Assembly (NCBI RefSeq): GCF_010686765.1 | Contig: NZ_JAAGWF010000019.1 | Span: 1 to 64,000 of the forward strand | Direction: 5' to 3' | DNA length: 64,000 nt | Origin: Geodermatophilus sabuli | GTDB lineage: Bacteria > Actinomycetota > Actinomycetes > Mycobacteriales > Geodermatophilaceae | Shown here: positions 41,265-50,667 of the stretch, in pieces | Position numbering within the stretch: position 1 is the first letter of the stretch | How the letters are laid out: every line of letters begins with the position of its first letter | Translations under genes and position numbers: made by a program | Notes under the pieces: generated by a model | Database searches by the model: none | What the model saw: the letters and a program-made list of their open reading frames with translations, nothing else | Told to the model about the DNA's origin: nothing

Positions 41265-42158
41265 ATGGATCCCCTGAACGCACTCCTCGACTGGCTCTCC
41301 GGCCGCGGGCTGGAGATCGTCCTGATCATCCTGGGCTCGGTGCTGCTGGCCCGGCTCGTCGCCTGGATCGGCTCGAAGATCACCGACCGGATCGACGCCC
41401 GCTCGACCGGTGGTGACGCCCTGGTCCGCTCCGAGGCCGCCAAGCACCGGCACTCGCTCACCCAGGTCATCACCTGGACGCTGATCGTGCTGATCTACGC
41501 GATCGCGGTCTTCTTCGTCCTCGACCGGGCGGGGATCCCCATCGGCGGGCTGGTGGCTCCCGCGACCGTCCTCGGCGTCGGGCTCGGCTTCGGCGCCCAG
41601 CGGATCGTCGGCGACGTCCTGGCCGGCTTCTTCATCATCACCGAGCGGCAGTACGGCTTCGGGGACGTCGTCTCCATCCAGGTGGTCGGTGGCGGCGACC
41701 CGGCCACCGGCACCATCGAGGACGTGACCCTGCGGGTGACCCGCCTGCGCTCGCCGGACGGCGAGGTCATCACCCTGCCCAACGGGCAGATCGTCAAGGT
41801 GGTCAACCTGTCGCGGGACTGGGCCCGCGCGGTCGTCGACGTCCCGGTCCCGGTGAGCGTGGACGTCAGCCGGGTCAACGACGTGCTCCGCGAGGTCGGC
41901 GTCGAGGCGTTCGGCGATCCGGCGATGCGCCCGCTCCTGCTGGACCCGCCCAGCGTCATGGGCGTGGAGACCCTCGACCTGGAGCAGGTCAACGTCCGGA
42001 TGGTGGCCCGCACGCTCCCCGGCAAGCAGTTCGAGGTGGGCCGGGACCTGCGCGCCCGCATCGTGCTGGCCTTCCGGCGGCACGGGATGAACGTCCCACC
42101 GCCTCCCCCGCCGTCCCCGGCGGCGACCACGGACGTCTCCGTGAGCGGGGCCCGGTGA
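41265..42158 (+). CDS. small-conductance mechanosensitive channel (MscS family)
   Basis: 297 residues. Three helices, then the MscS pore and beta domain: LVAPATVLGVGLGFGAQRIV with GDVLAGFFIITERQYGFGD, then GTIEDVTLRVTRLRSPDGEV and ITLPNGQIVKVVNLSRDWAR. The C-terminus is Pro-rich. It releases solutes under hypo-osmotic stress. Its stop overlaps the next start (GTGA). Confidence 0.92.
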   Translation: MDPLNALLDWLSGRGLEIVLIILGSVLLARLVAWIGSKITDRIDARSTGGDALVRSEAAKHRHSLTQVITWTLIVLIYAIAVFFVLDRAGIPIGGLVAPATVLGVGLGFGAQRIVGDVLAGFFIITERQYGFGDVVSIQVVGGGDPATGTIEDVTLRVTRLRSPDGEVITLPNGQIVKVVNLSRDWARAVVDVPVPVSVDVSRVNDVLREVGVEAFGDPAMRPLLLDPPSVMGVETLDLEQVNVRMVARTLPGKQFEVGRDLRARIVLAFRRHGMNVPPPPPPSPAATTDVSVSGAR

Positions 42159-42673
42159 CCGCCCCCCAGGACGGCGGGCACCCCACCCGCGAACTGCCCG
42201 ACCCGCCGTCGGTGCGCACGGCACCGGCCTCCGGCGGCGGCCCGCGGCGGTGGTGGTCGAGGGTGCCGCACCACCTCGGCCGCGCCCGCACCTCCACCCT
42301 CGTGCTCACGCTGCTCTTCCTGGCGATCGGGACGCTGTACCTCTACGTGCGCCCGGAGGTGACCGCCGTGGGCACCGTCCCGGTCGACACCGTGACCCCC
42401 GCACCGGCGCCCGTCGAGCCCGCCCAGCCGACCGAGTCCGCCGAGCCCGCCGCGCCGACCGAGCCGACCGAGCCGACGGGGTCGTCGGCGCCGACGACCA
42501 CGTCGCCGTCCGGGTCGGCCACGCCGAGCGAGACCGCCTCGGGGGGCGCCCCGGCGCCGGGGACCACCGGCGAGCCGACGACCGGCGACCCGACCGTCGA
42601 GCAGGAGCCGACGCCCACGGGGCCCGCGACGACGCGGGCACCGGCCCCCACGACCGCCAGCCCGACGCCCTGA
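42155..42673 (+). CDS. single-pass membrane protein with Pro/Thr-rich tail
   Basis: 172 residues, GTG start overlapping the mscS stop. A polar N-terminus (1-45), one helix (TSTLVLTLLFLAIGTLYLYV) and a long Pro, Thr, Ser and Glu-rich tail, probably outside the membrane and wall-spanning. No domain is recognised. Translational coupling to the channel gene suggests a linked role, but this is not shown. Confidence 0.6.
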   Translation: MTAPQDGGHPTRELPDPPSVRTAPASGGGPRRWWSRVPHHLGRARTSTLVLTLLFLAIGTLYLYVRPEVTAVGTVPVDTVTPAPAPVEPAQPTESAEPAAPTEPTEPTGSSAPTTTSPSGSATPSETASGGAPAPGTTGEPTTGDPTVEQEPTPTGPATTRAPAPTTASPTP

Positions 42674-42680
42674 CGCCGGC

Positions 42681-43718
42681 TCAGGAGCCCGCCACCACCG
42701 CGATGCCGGGCGCCGCACCCACCGCGGCGAGCGCCGCGCCGGCGTCGTCGAGGCCCAGCACCCGGGTGACCAGGCGGCGCGGCGCCAGCCGCCCGGCGGC
42801 GACGAGGCCCAGCAGCTCGGGATAGGCGTGCGCGGCCATGCCGTGGCTGCCGAGGACCTGCAGCTCCGCCGCGATCACCCGGTCCATCGGCACGGCCGGC
42901 CGGCCCTGCGCCGGGGGCAGCAGTCCGACCTGCACGTGCCGGCCGCGCGGGCGCAGGCTGCGGATCGAGTCCTCGCAGGTGACCACCGACCCGAGGGCGT
43001 CGATGGAGACGTGCGCTCCGCCCCCGGTCAGCTCGGCCACCCGGTCGGCCACCCCGCCGGCCGCGTCGCCGCCGTCCACCGTGTGCTCCGCGCCCAGGTC
43101 GCGGGCCAGCCGCAGCGCCGCGGGGGAGACGTCGACGCCGACCACGCGGGCGCCGGCGGCCACCGCGATCTGCACCGCGGAGAGCCCGACCCCGCCGCAG
43201 CCGTGGACGGCCAGCCACTCGCCGGCCCGCACCCGTGCCACCTGGACGACGGCCCGGAAGGCGGTGGCGTACCGGCAGCCGAGGCTCGCGGCGGTGACGT
43301 CGTCCAGGTCGTCGGGCAGCCCGACGAGGTTGACGTCGGCCGCGTCCAGCGCGACGTAGCTCGCCAGCGAACCCCAGTGCGTGAACCCCGGCTGGGTCTG
43401 CCGGGAGCAGACCTGGTGCTCCCCGGCCGCACACCGGTCACAGCGACCGCAGGCGGTCACGAACGGCACGGTGACCCGGTCGCCGACCCGCCACCGTGCC
43501 ACGCCGGGGCCCACCGCGGCGACGGTGCCGGCCAGCTCGTGGCCGGGCACGTGTGGCAGCGAGACGTCGGGGTCGTGCCCCTGCCAGGCGTGCCAGTCGC
43601 TGCGGCAGATGCCGCTGGCGCCCACCTCCACGACCACGCCGCCGGGCGCGGGGGCGGGGTCGGGCACCTCCCGCACGGTCAGCGGTCCACCGAAGGTCTC
43701 GAACACCAGTGCGCGCAC
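42681..43718 (-). CDS. zinc-dependent alcohol dehydrogenase family protein
   Basis: 345 residues, GTG start. Catalytic zinc ligands lie in GICRSDWHAW and PGHELAG. The structural-zinc loop has four Cys (CGRCDRCAAGEHQVC), and the Rossmann motif is GCGGVGLSAVQIAVAAGARV. It is an NAD(P)-dependent medium-chain dehydrogenase of unknown alcohol. It is divergent from the SAM-riboswitch/metY unit. Confidence 0.9.
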   Translation of the reverse strand: MRALVFETFGGPLTVREVPDPAPAPGGVVVEVGASGICRSDWHAWQGHDPDVSLPHVPGHELAGTVAAVGPGVARWRVGDRVTVPFVTACGRCDRCAAGEHQVCSRQTQPGFTHWGSLASYVALDAADVNLVGLPDDLDDVTAASLGCRYATAFRAVVQVARVRAGEWLAVHGCGGVGLSAVQIAVAAGARVVGVDVSPAALRLARDLGAEHTVDGGDAAGGVADRVAELTGGGAHVSIDALGSVVTCEDSIRSLRPRGRHVQVGLLPPAQGRPAVPMDRVIAAELQVLGSHGMAAHAYPELLGLVAAGRLAPRRLVTRVLGLDDAGAALAAVGAAPGIAVVAGS

Positions 43719-43788
43719 CCCACCAGCGTGCCAAGTGGGCTGGTGGGACCCCCGTGACGGGTGGGGCGCCGATCGTCCTAGGATCGCG

Positions 43789-43910
43789 GCTGGCTCACGA
43801 GAGGCAGTGCAAAGCACCTGGCTGGCTGCCCGGCAACCTCGACTCCGTCCGAGGTGCTCCAGGGGAAGAGCCGGCCGGCCGGCACCCGCCGCCGGCAAGG
43901 ACGGAGTGCC
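43789..43910 (+). promoter_or_regulatory. SAM-IV riboswitch upstream of metY
   Basis: P1 pairs GCTGGCTC (43789-43796) with GAGCCGGC (43868-43875). Between them are the conserved SAM-binding blocks CACGAG, a GGCTGCCCGGCAACCT internal segment, CGAGGTGCTCCAGGGGAAGA, and downstream a CGGCAAGGACGG element as in SAM-IV. The order and wording match SAM-IV and not SAM-I. A TAGGAT (43779-43784) just upstream may be the -10. High SAM should repress metY and metX. Confidence 0.88.
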
Positions 43911-43951
43911 CCGTGCGCCGCGGGGTCTCCCGATCGAGAGGAGACCGGCGC

Positions 43952-45244
43952 ATGAGCGACCCGCAGAGCTGGAGCTTCGAGACCCGGCAGATCCATGCCG
44001 GGGCCTCGCCCGACCCCACCACCGGTGCCCGGGCACTGCCGATCTACGCCACGACGGCCTACCAGTTCCGCGACGCCCAGCACGCCGCGGACCTGTTCGC
44101 GCTGGCCGAGATGGGCAACATCTACACCCGGATCATGAACCCGACGCAGGACGCGCTCGAGCAGCGGGTCGCCTCGCTGGAGGGCGGGGTCGCGGCGCTG
44201 GCGGTCTCGAGCGGCCAGTCCGCGACGACGCTGGCCCTGCTCAACGTCGCCGAGTCCGGCGACCACGTGGTGGCCTCCGCCTCCCTCTACGGCGGCACCT
44301 ACAACCTGCTGCACCACTCGCTGCCGAAGCTGGGCGTGAGCGTCTCGTTCGTCGAGGACCCCGACGACCCGGAGAACTGGCAGTCGCTCGTGCAGGACAA
44401 CACCAAGGCGTTCTTCGGCGAGACCATCGGCAACCCGAAGGGCGACGTCCTCGACGTCAGCGCGGTGTCGGAGGTGGCGCACCGCAACGGCGTCCCGCTG
44501 ATCGTCGACAACACGATCGCCACTCCGTACCTGATCCGGCCGATCGAGTTCGGCGCCGACGTCGTCGTGCACTCGGCCACCAAGTACCTGGGCGGGCACG
44601 GCACCGTCATCGCCGGGGTCATCGTCGACTCGGGCACCTTCACCTGGACCGGGGGGAAGTTCCCCGGCTTCACCGAGCCCGACCCCACCTACCACGGCGT
44701 CGTCTACGCCGACCTCGGGGCGCCGGCCTACGCGCTCAAGGCCCGGGTGCAACTGCTGCGCGACCTGGGGCCGGCGATCTCGCCGTTCAACGCCTTCCTC
44801 GTCGTCCAGGGGATCGAGACGCTGTCGCTGCGGATGGAGCGGCACGTGGGCAACACCCAGCGGGTCGCGGAGTTCCTCGAGGCACACGACTCGGTCGACC
44901 GGGTCAACTACCCGGGGCTGCCGTCGTCGCCGTGGCACGCCGCCAAGCAGAAGTACGCCCCGCGCGGGGCCGGCGCGGTCCTGACCTTCGAGCTGCACGG
45001 CGGGGTCGAGGCGGGCAAGCGCTTCGTCGACGCGCTGGAGCTGTTCAGCCACGTGGCCAACATCGGTGACGTGCGCAGCCTGGTCATCCACCCGGCGTCG
45101 ACGACCCACTCGCAGCTGACCCCCGAGGAGCAGCTGACCACCGGCGTCACCCCCGGGCTGGTGCGGCTGGCGATCGGCCTCGAGGGCATCGACGACATCC
45201 TGGCCGACCTGGAGGCGGGCTTCCGCGCAGCGAAGGGCGCCTGA
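43952..45244 (+). CDS. metY: O-acetylhomoserine sulfhydrylase
   Basis: 430 residues, ATG with GAGAGGAGA upstream. A Cys/Met metabolism PLP enzyme: SFETRQIHAGASPDPTTGAR, PLP Lys211 in HSATKYLGGHGT, and NTIATPYLIRPIEFGADVVV. Length and the FSHVANIGDVRSLVIHPAST segment fit O-acetylhomoserine enzymes that use sulfide or methanethiol. It makes homocysteine (or methionine directly). It lies under a SAM-IV riboswitch and is followed 1 nt after its stop by metX, which makes its substrate. Confidence 0.95.
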   Translation: MSDPQSWSFETRQIHAGASPDPTTGARALPIYATTAYQFRDAQHAADLFALAEMGNIYTRIMNPTQDALEQRVASLEGGVAALAVSSGQSATTLALLNVAESGDHVVASASLYGGTYNLLHHSLPKLGVSVSFVEDPDDPENWQSLVQDNTKAFFGETIGNPKGDVLDVSAVSEVAHRNGVPLIVDNTIATPYLIRPIEFGADVVVHSATKYLGGHGTVIAGVIVDSGTFTWTGGKFPGFTEPDPTYHGVVYADLGAPAYALKARVQLLRDLGPAISPFNAFLVVQGIETLSLRMERHVGNTQRVAEFLEAHDSVDRVNYPGLPSSPWHAAKQKYAPRGAGAVLTFELHGGVEAGKRFVDALELFSHVANIGDVRSLVIHPASTTHSQLTPEEQLTTGVTPGLVRLAIGLEGIDDILADLEAGFRAAKGA

Positions 45245-45245
45245 C

Positions 45246-46370
45246 GTGGGCGGGGTCCAGGACGTGCGCGCCGCGCCCTGGGCCCCGCCACGCCCGGGGG
45301 GCTGGACCGAGGGCGATCCGGTCGGCGACCGGCGCTTCCTCGACCTGTCCGGGCCGGTCCGGCTCGACCGCGGCGGGTCGCTGCCCGCCGTCCGGGTGGC
45401 CTACGAGACGTGGGGGACGCTCGCTCCCGGCGGCGGCAACGCCGTCCTCGTCGAGCACGCGCTGACCGGCGACAGCCACGTCACCGGCCCACCCAGCCCC
45501 GGCCACCCGACGCCGGGCTGGTGGTCGGGCCTGGTCGGGCCGGGGGCGCCGCTGGACACCGACCGGCTGTTCGTCGTCTGCGCCAACGTGCTCGGCGGCT
45601 GCCAGGGGACCACCGGCCCGTCGTCGGCCGCCCCGGACGGCGCCCCGTGGGGGTCGCGGTTCCCCGTCGTCACCGTCGGCGACCAGGTGCGGGTCGAGGC
45701 GGCGCTGGCCGACGCGCTCGGCGTCGAGCGCTGGGCGGCGGTGCTCGGCGGCTCGATGGGCGGCATGCGCGCGCTGGAGTGGGCGGTGGCCCTGCCGGAG
45801 CGGGTCGGCGGGCTGTTCTTCCTCGCGTCCGGTGCCGCGGCGACCGCCGACCAGCTCGGCACCCAGACAACCCAGCAGGCCGCCATCCGGGCCGATCCCG
45901 CGTGGGCCGGCGGGGACTACCTGCCCGGCCCCGGTCCGGTCACCGGCCTGGGCGTGGCCCGCCGGATCGCCCACCTCACCTACCGCAGCGCGTTCGAGCT
46001 CGAGGAGCGGTTCGGCACGGCCGTGCAGGACGACGGCCGGTTCGCCGTCGCGTCCTACCTCGACCACCACGCCGACAAGCTGGCCCGCCGCTTCGACGCC
46101 GGCAGCTACGTCGTCCTCACCGAGAGCATGAACACCTGGGACGTCGGCCGCGGCCGCGGCGGGGTGACGGCGGCGCTGTCCCGGGTGAGCGCGCGGGCGG
46201 TCGTGGCCGGCGTCGACTCCGACCGGCTGTACCCGTTGGCCCTGCAGCAGCAGGTCGCCGACGGCCTCGGCGTCCCCCTGCGGGTGCTCTCCTCGCCCTA
46301 CGGGCACGACGGCTTCCTCATCGAGGTCGACGCCGTCGGCGCCCTGGTCCGCGACCTCCTCGGCACCTGA
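45246..46370 (+). CDS. metX: homoserine O-acetyltransferase
   Basis: 374 residues, GTG start. Alpha/beta hydrolase fold: VRVAYETWGTLAPGGGNAVL, HALTGDSHVTG, CANVLGGCQGTTGPSS, nucleophile Ser in GGSMGGMRALEW (about residue 170), and the late Asp/His pair in VDSDRLYP and YGHDGFLIE. It transfers acetyl from acetyl-CoA to homoserine. With metY it forms a two-gene methionine operon. Confidence 0.95.
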   Translation: MGGVQDVRAAPWAPPRPGGWTEGDPVGDRRFLDLSGPVRLDRGGSLPAVRVAYETWGTLAPGGGNAVLVEHALTGDSHVTGPPSPGHPTPGWWSGLVGPGAPLDTDRLFVVCANVLGGCQGTTGPSSAAPDGAPWGSRFPVVTVGDQVRVEAALADALGVERWAAVLGGSMGGMRALEWAVALPERVGGLFFLASGAAATADQLGTQTTQQAAIRADPAWAGGDYLPGPGPVTGLGVARRIAHLTYRSAFELEERFGTAVQDDGRFAVASYLDHHADKLARRFDAGSYVVLTESMNTWDVGRGRGGVTAALSRVSARAVVAGVDSDRLYPLALQQQVADGLGVPLRVLSSPYGHDGFLIEVDAVGALVRDLLGT

Positions 46371-46386
46371 CCTCGGACCCACGGCA

Positions 46387-46406
46387 GACTCCCGGCGCCG
46401 GGAGTC
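46387..46406. repeat. perfect 20-bp palindrome after metX
   Basis: GACTCCCGGCGCCGGGAGTC is perfectly self-complementary. It starts 16 nt after the metX stop and probably forms a terminator hairpin. Similar but degenerate GGACT/GGCGCC units occur in tandem at 55411-55490. Confidence 0.6.
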
Positions 46407-46429
46407 CACGGTGGCCCCGTCCCCGGCCG

Positions 46430-46474
46430 CCCTGCAGGGGCCCGCCGCGAGCTTGCGAGCGGTGGGGGGCAGGG
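46430..46474. repeat. nested GAGCTC-like palindrome, copy 4 (between convergent genes)
   Basis: The outer arms CCCTGC (46430-46435) and GCAGGG (46469-46474) flank an inner CCGCGAGCTTGCGAGCGG, so the apex is GAGCTT in place of GAGCTC. It ends 10 nt from the stop of the minus-strand gamma-carbonic anhydrase-like gene. Confidence 0.55.
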
Positions 46475-46484
46475 GGGTCCTTCT

Positions 46485-47063
46485 TCAGTCCATCGCGTCG
46501 CCGGGGGTGAGCCCGGCGGGCGGCAGGGGACGGCGGACCACCGGGCGGACACGCCGCGCCGTGGCCAGCCGGTCGGTGTAGCTGGCGGCGTTGCCGCGGA
46601 TGTGCGCGAGGTCGTCGTCGTTCGCCTGGCGGATCACCTTCGCCGGGACGCCCGCGACCAGCGACCCGGGAGGCACCTGGGTGCCCTGGGTGACCACGGC
46701 GCCGGCAGCGACGATCGACCCCGACCCGATGTGCGCCCCGTTCATCACCACGCTGCCCATGCCGACCAGGACGTCGTCGTCGATGCGGGCGCCGTGCAGC
46801 ACCACGTTGTGGCCGACGGTGACCCCCCGGCCGACGACCAGCGGGAACCCCGCGTCGGAGTGCAGGGTGCAGCCGTCCTGCACGTTGGACCCCTCGCCGA
46901 TCTCGATCACCTCGCCGTCGGCGCGGGCCACCGAGCCGTACCAGATGCTCGATCGCGGCCCCATGGAGACCGCTCCGACCACCACGGCCGTCGGGGCCAC
47001 GAAGGCATCGTCGTCGATCTTGGGGGCGCCGAAGTCGAGTTCGGCGATGTAGTTGTCCGCCAC
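46485..47063 (-). CDS. gamma-carbonic anhydrase-family protein
   Basis: 192 residues, GTG start. A left-handed beta-helix with hexapeptide repeats (APTAVVVGAVSMGPRSSIWY, GEGSNVQDGCTLHSDAGFPL) and three potential metal His (in LHSDAG, VGHNVV, VLHGAR). It ends with a helix (AKVIRQANDDDLAHIRGNAA). Members resemble Cam/YrdA/PaaY; some are carbonic anhydrases, many have other or unknown roles. It is divergent from the MetE-like gene. Confidence 0.88.
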   Translation of the reverse strand: MADNYIAELDFGAPKIDDDAFVAPTAVVVGAVSMGPRSSIWYGSVARADGEVIEIGEGSNVQDGCTLHSDAGFPLVVGRGVTVGHNVVLHGARIDDDVLVGMGSVVMNGAHIGSGSIVAAGAVVTQGTQVPPGSLVAGVPAKVIRQANDDDLAHIRGNAASYTDRLATARRVRPVVRRPLPPAGLTPGDAMD

Positions 47064-47126
47064 GGCGACAGCAGAGCACAGGGCCGCCGGGCGCGCACCC
47101 GTCCGCGGCGCGGCAGACTCGGCGGC

Positions 47127-48161
47127 ATGGTCCTCGCCCTGCCGCCCCTGCCCACCTCGGTCGTCGGCAGCCTGCCCCAGCCCGGCTGGCTCATCGACCG
47201 CGAGGGGCTGGCCCACCAGACGCCGCCGCGGGTGCGGGCCCGGGAGCTGTGGCGCCCGGCGCCGGACCTGCTCGAGGAGGCGCAGGACGACGCGACCCGG
47301 CTGGCGATCCGCGCGCAGGAGACGGCCGGCCTGGACGTCCTCACCGACGGCGAGCAGCGCCGGGAGTCCTACTCCAACCACTTCGCCACCGCACTGGAGG
47401 GCGTCGACATCGACACCCCCGGCTCGGTGATCAACCGGTCCGGCGTGCCCATCCCCGTGCCCCGGGTGGTCGGTGACATCGGCCGCCCCGAACCGGTGCA
47501 GGCCCGGGACGTGCGGTTCCTGCGGGCGCACACCGACCGGGTCGTCAAGATCACCGTGCCGGGGCCGTTCACCATGGCGCAGCAGTCGCAGGACGAGCAC
47601 TACGGCGACGACCGCGCCCTGGCGCTGGCCTACGCCGACGTCGTCCGTGCCGAGATCGCCGACCTCTTCGCCGCCGGCGCCGACATCGTGCAGATCGACG
47701 AGCCCTGGCTGCAGGCCCGCCCCGAGGTGGCCCGCCGCTACGGCGCCGAGGCGGTCAGCCGCGCGGTGGAGGGGGCGGCCGGGCCGGTGCACCTGCACCT
47801 GTGCTTCGGCTACGCCGCGATGGTGAGCGACCGGCCCGAGGGCTACTCGTTCCTGCCCGAGCTCGCCGACACCCCCGTCGACACGATCTCGGTGGAGACC
47901 GCGCAGTCGCACCTGGACCCGGCCCAGCTGCGACCGCTGCGGGGCAAGGGCATCGCGCTCGGCGTCCTGGACCTGTCCACCCCGGAGGTGGAGACGCCGG
48001 AGGTGATCGCCGACCGCGTCCGCCGCGCGCTGGACGACGTCGACGTCGCGAAGCTCGTCCTCTCCAGCGACTGCGGGCTGAAGTACCTGCCGCGGGCCGC
48101 CGCCGAGGGGAAGATGCGCTCCCTCGCCCAGGCGGCCCGGGTGCTGCGCGACGAGCTCTAG
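47127..48161 (+). CDS. cobalamin-independent methionine synthase-like protein (MetE core)
   Basis: 344 residues, ATG. It matches the C-terminal catalytic half of MetE: LPTSVVGSLPQPGWL, LDVLTDGEQRRESYSNHF, ADIVQIDEPWLQ, the zinc ligands His and Cys in HLHLCFGY, Glu in SVETAQSH, and Cys in LSSDCGLKYLP. The N-terminal half of full MetE is absent, as in archaeal-type core MetE. It may methylate homocysteine from an uncertain donor, which fits the adjoining metYX operon. Confidence 0.88.
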   Translation: MVLALPPLPTSVVGSLPQPGWLIDREGLAHQTPPRVRARELWRPAPDLLEEAQDDATRLAIRAQETAGLDVLTDGEQRRESYSNHFATALEGVDIDTPGSVINRSGVPIPVPRVVGDIGRPEPVQARDVRFLRAHTDRVVKITVPGPFTMAQQSQDEHYGDDRALALAYADVVRAEIADLFAAGADIVQIDEPWLQARPEVARRYGAEAVSRAVEGAAGPVHLHLCFGYAAMVSDRPEGYSFLPELADTPVDTISVETAQSHLDPAQLRPLRGKGIALGVLDLSTPEVETPEVIADRVRRALDDVDVAKLVLSSDCGLKYLPRAAAEGKMRSLAQAARVLRDEL

Positions 48162-48460
48162 TCGCCCCACTCCCGGAGGAACGTGCCCACGTCCCGGGTC
48201 TCCAGCTGCTCCTGCACGAAGCGCAGCATCTCCCCCGGCGTGGTCGTGTCCCCGGCGGGCACCCGCACCACCTCCGTGCCGTCGTCCCGCCGGGTGACGA
48301 CGACGTCGAACAGAGAGGGGGCGGGCAGCAGACCGAGCACCAGCTCCGCGACGAAGGCACCGAGCAGGCGGGCACCGCGCACCAGCCGCCCGCCGGGCCG
48401 GACCTCCAGGCCGGCCACGAGCACCTGCACCGCCGGGACGTCGTCGTCGGGAACGCTCAT
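48158..48460 (-). CDS. hypothetical protein
   Basis: 100 residues. The N-terminal part has a hydrophobic stretch LLGAFVAELVLGLL and the C-terminal part, EMLRFVQEQLETRDVGTFLR, looks helical. No family is recognised. It is the third gene of a short minus-strand unit after the XRE regulator (4 nt gap) and overlaps the MetE-like stop by 4 bp in the convergent sense. Confidence 0.5.
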   Translation of the reverse strand: MSVPDDDVPAVQVLVAGLEVRPGGRLVRGARLLGAFVAELVLGLLPAPSLFDVVVTRRDDGTEVVRVPAGDTTTPGEMLRFVQEQLETRDVGTFLREWGD

Positions 48461-48464
48461 GGGG

Positions 48465-48668
48465 TCAGCCTGCCGCATCGTCGGGACTGAAGACGTCCTC
48501 GATGCGGCAGTCGAAGAGCGCGGCGATGCGGAAGGCGAGGGGCAGGCTGGGGTCGAACCGGCCCTTCTCCAGGGAGATGACCGTCTGCCGGGAGACACCG
48601 AGCTCCTCGGCCAGCCGTCCCTGCGACCAGCCCCGGGTCGCCCGCCGCTCGGCCAGGTCGTTGCGCAC
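48465..48668 (-). CDS. small XRE-family HTH regulator
   Basis: 67 residues, GTG start. A single HTH_3 domain: LAERRATRGWSQGRLAEELG with recognition helix VSRQTVISLEKGRFDPSLPL and a C-terminal FRIAALFDCRIEDVFSPDD. This is the compact YozG-like type that usually sits next to a small membrane protein gene, as here (8 nt gap). Paired 16-bp repeats upstream of the membrane gene may be its operators. Confidence 0.88.
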   Translation of the reverse strand: MRNDLAERRATRGWSQGRLAEELGVSRQTVISLEKGRFDPSLPLAFRIAALFDCRIEDVFSPDDAAG

Positions 48669-48676
48669 CGCCGGTG

Positions 48677-49081
48677 TCAGGCGTCGCGCCGGCTCAGGAC
48701 CGTGAACCGGACGGCGACGTCGGCGAAGCCCAGCACGAGCAGCGCCATCAGCACGGTGGTGGCCGCCACCTCGAGCCCGGTGACCGCCAGGGCCGCGGCA
48801 CCGAGGCCGGCGACGGAGAGCAGGTCGAGGAAGGCACCCGCGGCGCTGCGGTGCCACCAGTCGTGCTCGACGCTCTCCTCCGGGTGGGTGACCGGGCCCG
48901 GGTCGACCGTGCCGGAGACGAACAGCAGCCAGCCCAGCCCGTAGGCCGGCCCCACGGTGCAGGCGGCGAACACCAGGGTCCTCAGCCAGAACCGGTCGTC
49001 ACCGAAGGCGCCGGCGAGCAGACCGATGCCGCTGGCGACCAGGAGACCGGTGAGCACCGCAGCGACGTGACGCGGGACCAT
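48677..49081 (-). CDS. small integral membrane protein of an XRE-linked unit
   Basis: 134 residues with four predicted helices (about 5-25, 35-55, 82-98, 104-122) and a cytoplasmic or external loop TVDPGPVTHPEESVEHDWWH. This is the layout of membrane proteins paired with compact XRE regulators. The function is unknown. The gene leads the three-gene unit and is preceded by two direct repeats. Confidence 0.65.
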   Translation of the reverse strand: MVPRHVAAVLTGLLVASGIGLLAGAFGDDRFWLRTLVFAACTVGPAYGLGWLLFVSGTVDPGPVTHPEESVEHDWWHRSAAGAFLDLLSVAGLGAAALAVTGLEVAATTVLMALLVLGFADVAVRFTVLSRRDA

Positions 49082-49098
49082 GGCCGACTCTCTCCTGA

Positions 49099-49114
49099 CA
49101 AGTGAGCTTGACAC
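49099..49114 (-). promoter_or_regulatory. putative XRE operator, repeat unit 1
   Basis: CAAGTGAGCTTGACAC contains the dyad CAAG-N4-CTTG. It is 18 bp upstream of the membrane protein start and matches unit 2 at 13 of 16 positions. Confidence 0.5.
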
Positions 49115-49147
49115 GGCAGGGAGTCCACCAGGTCGGGACCCCGGTGT

Positions 49148-49163
49148 CAAGCGTGCTTCACAC
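49148..49163 (-). promoter_or_regulatory. putative XRE operator, repeat unit 2
   Basis: CAAGCGTGCTTCACAC, in the same orientation as unit 1 and starting 49 bp after it. The overlapping segment GTGTCAAG (49145-49152) is also the reverse complement of CTTGACAC in unit 1, so both direct and inverted symmetry are present. Confidence 0.5.
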
Positions 49164-49190
49164 CAGAGTCGGGCCGGGTACCCGGCGTGG

Positions 49191-49237
49191 CCCCTCGCAG
49201 GGACGCCGCGAGCCCGCGAGTGGCGGGGGGCGAGGGG
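49191..49237. repeat. nested GAGCTC-like palindrome, copy 5 (after gdhA)
   Basis: The outer arms CCCCTCG (49191-49197) and CGAGGGG (49231-49237) pair perfectly. The inner part CCGCGAGCCCGCGAGTGG keeps the CGCGAG core. It begins 8 nt after the gdhA stop. Confidence 0.55.
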
Positions 49238-49245
49238 GTCCGTCC

Positions 49246-50646
<1,401 letters not shown>

Positions 50647-50667
50647 CTACGCGGGGCCGGCGAGGGC

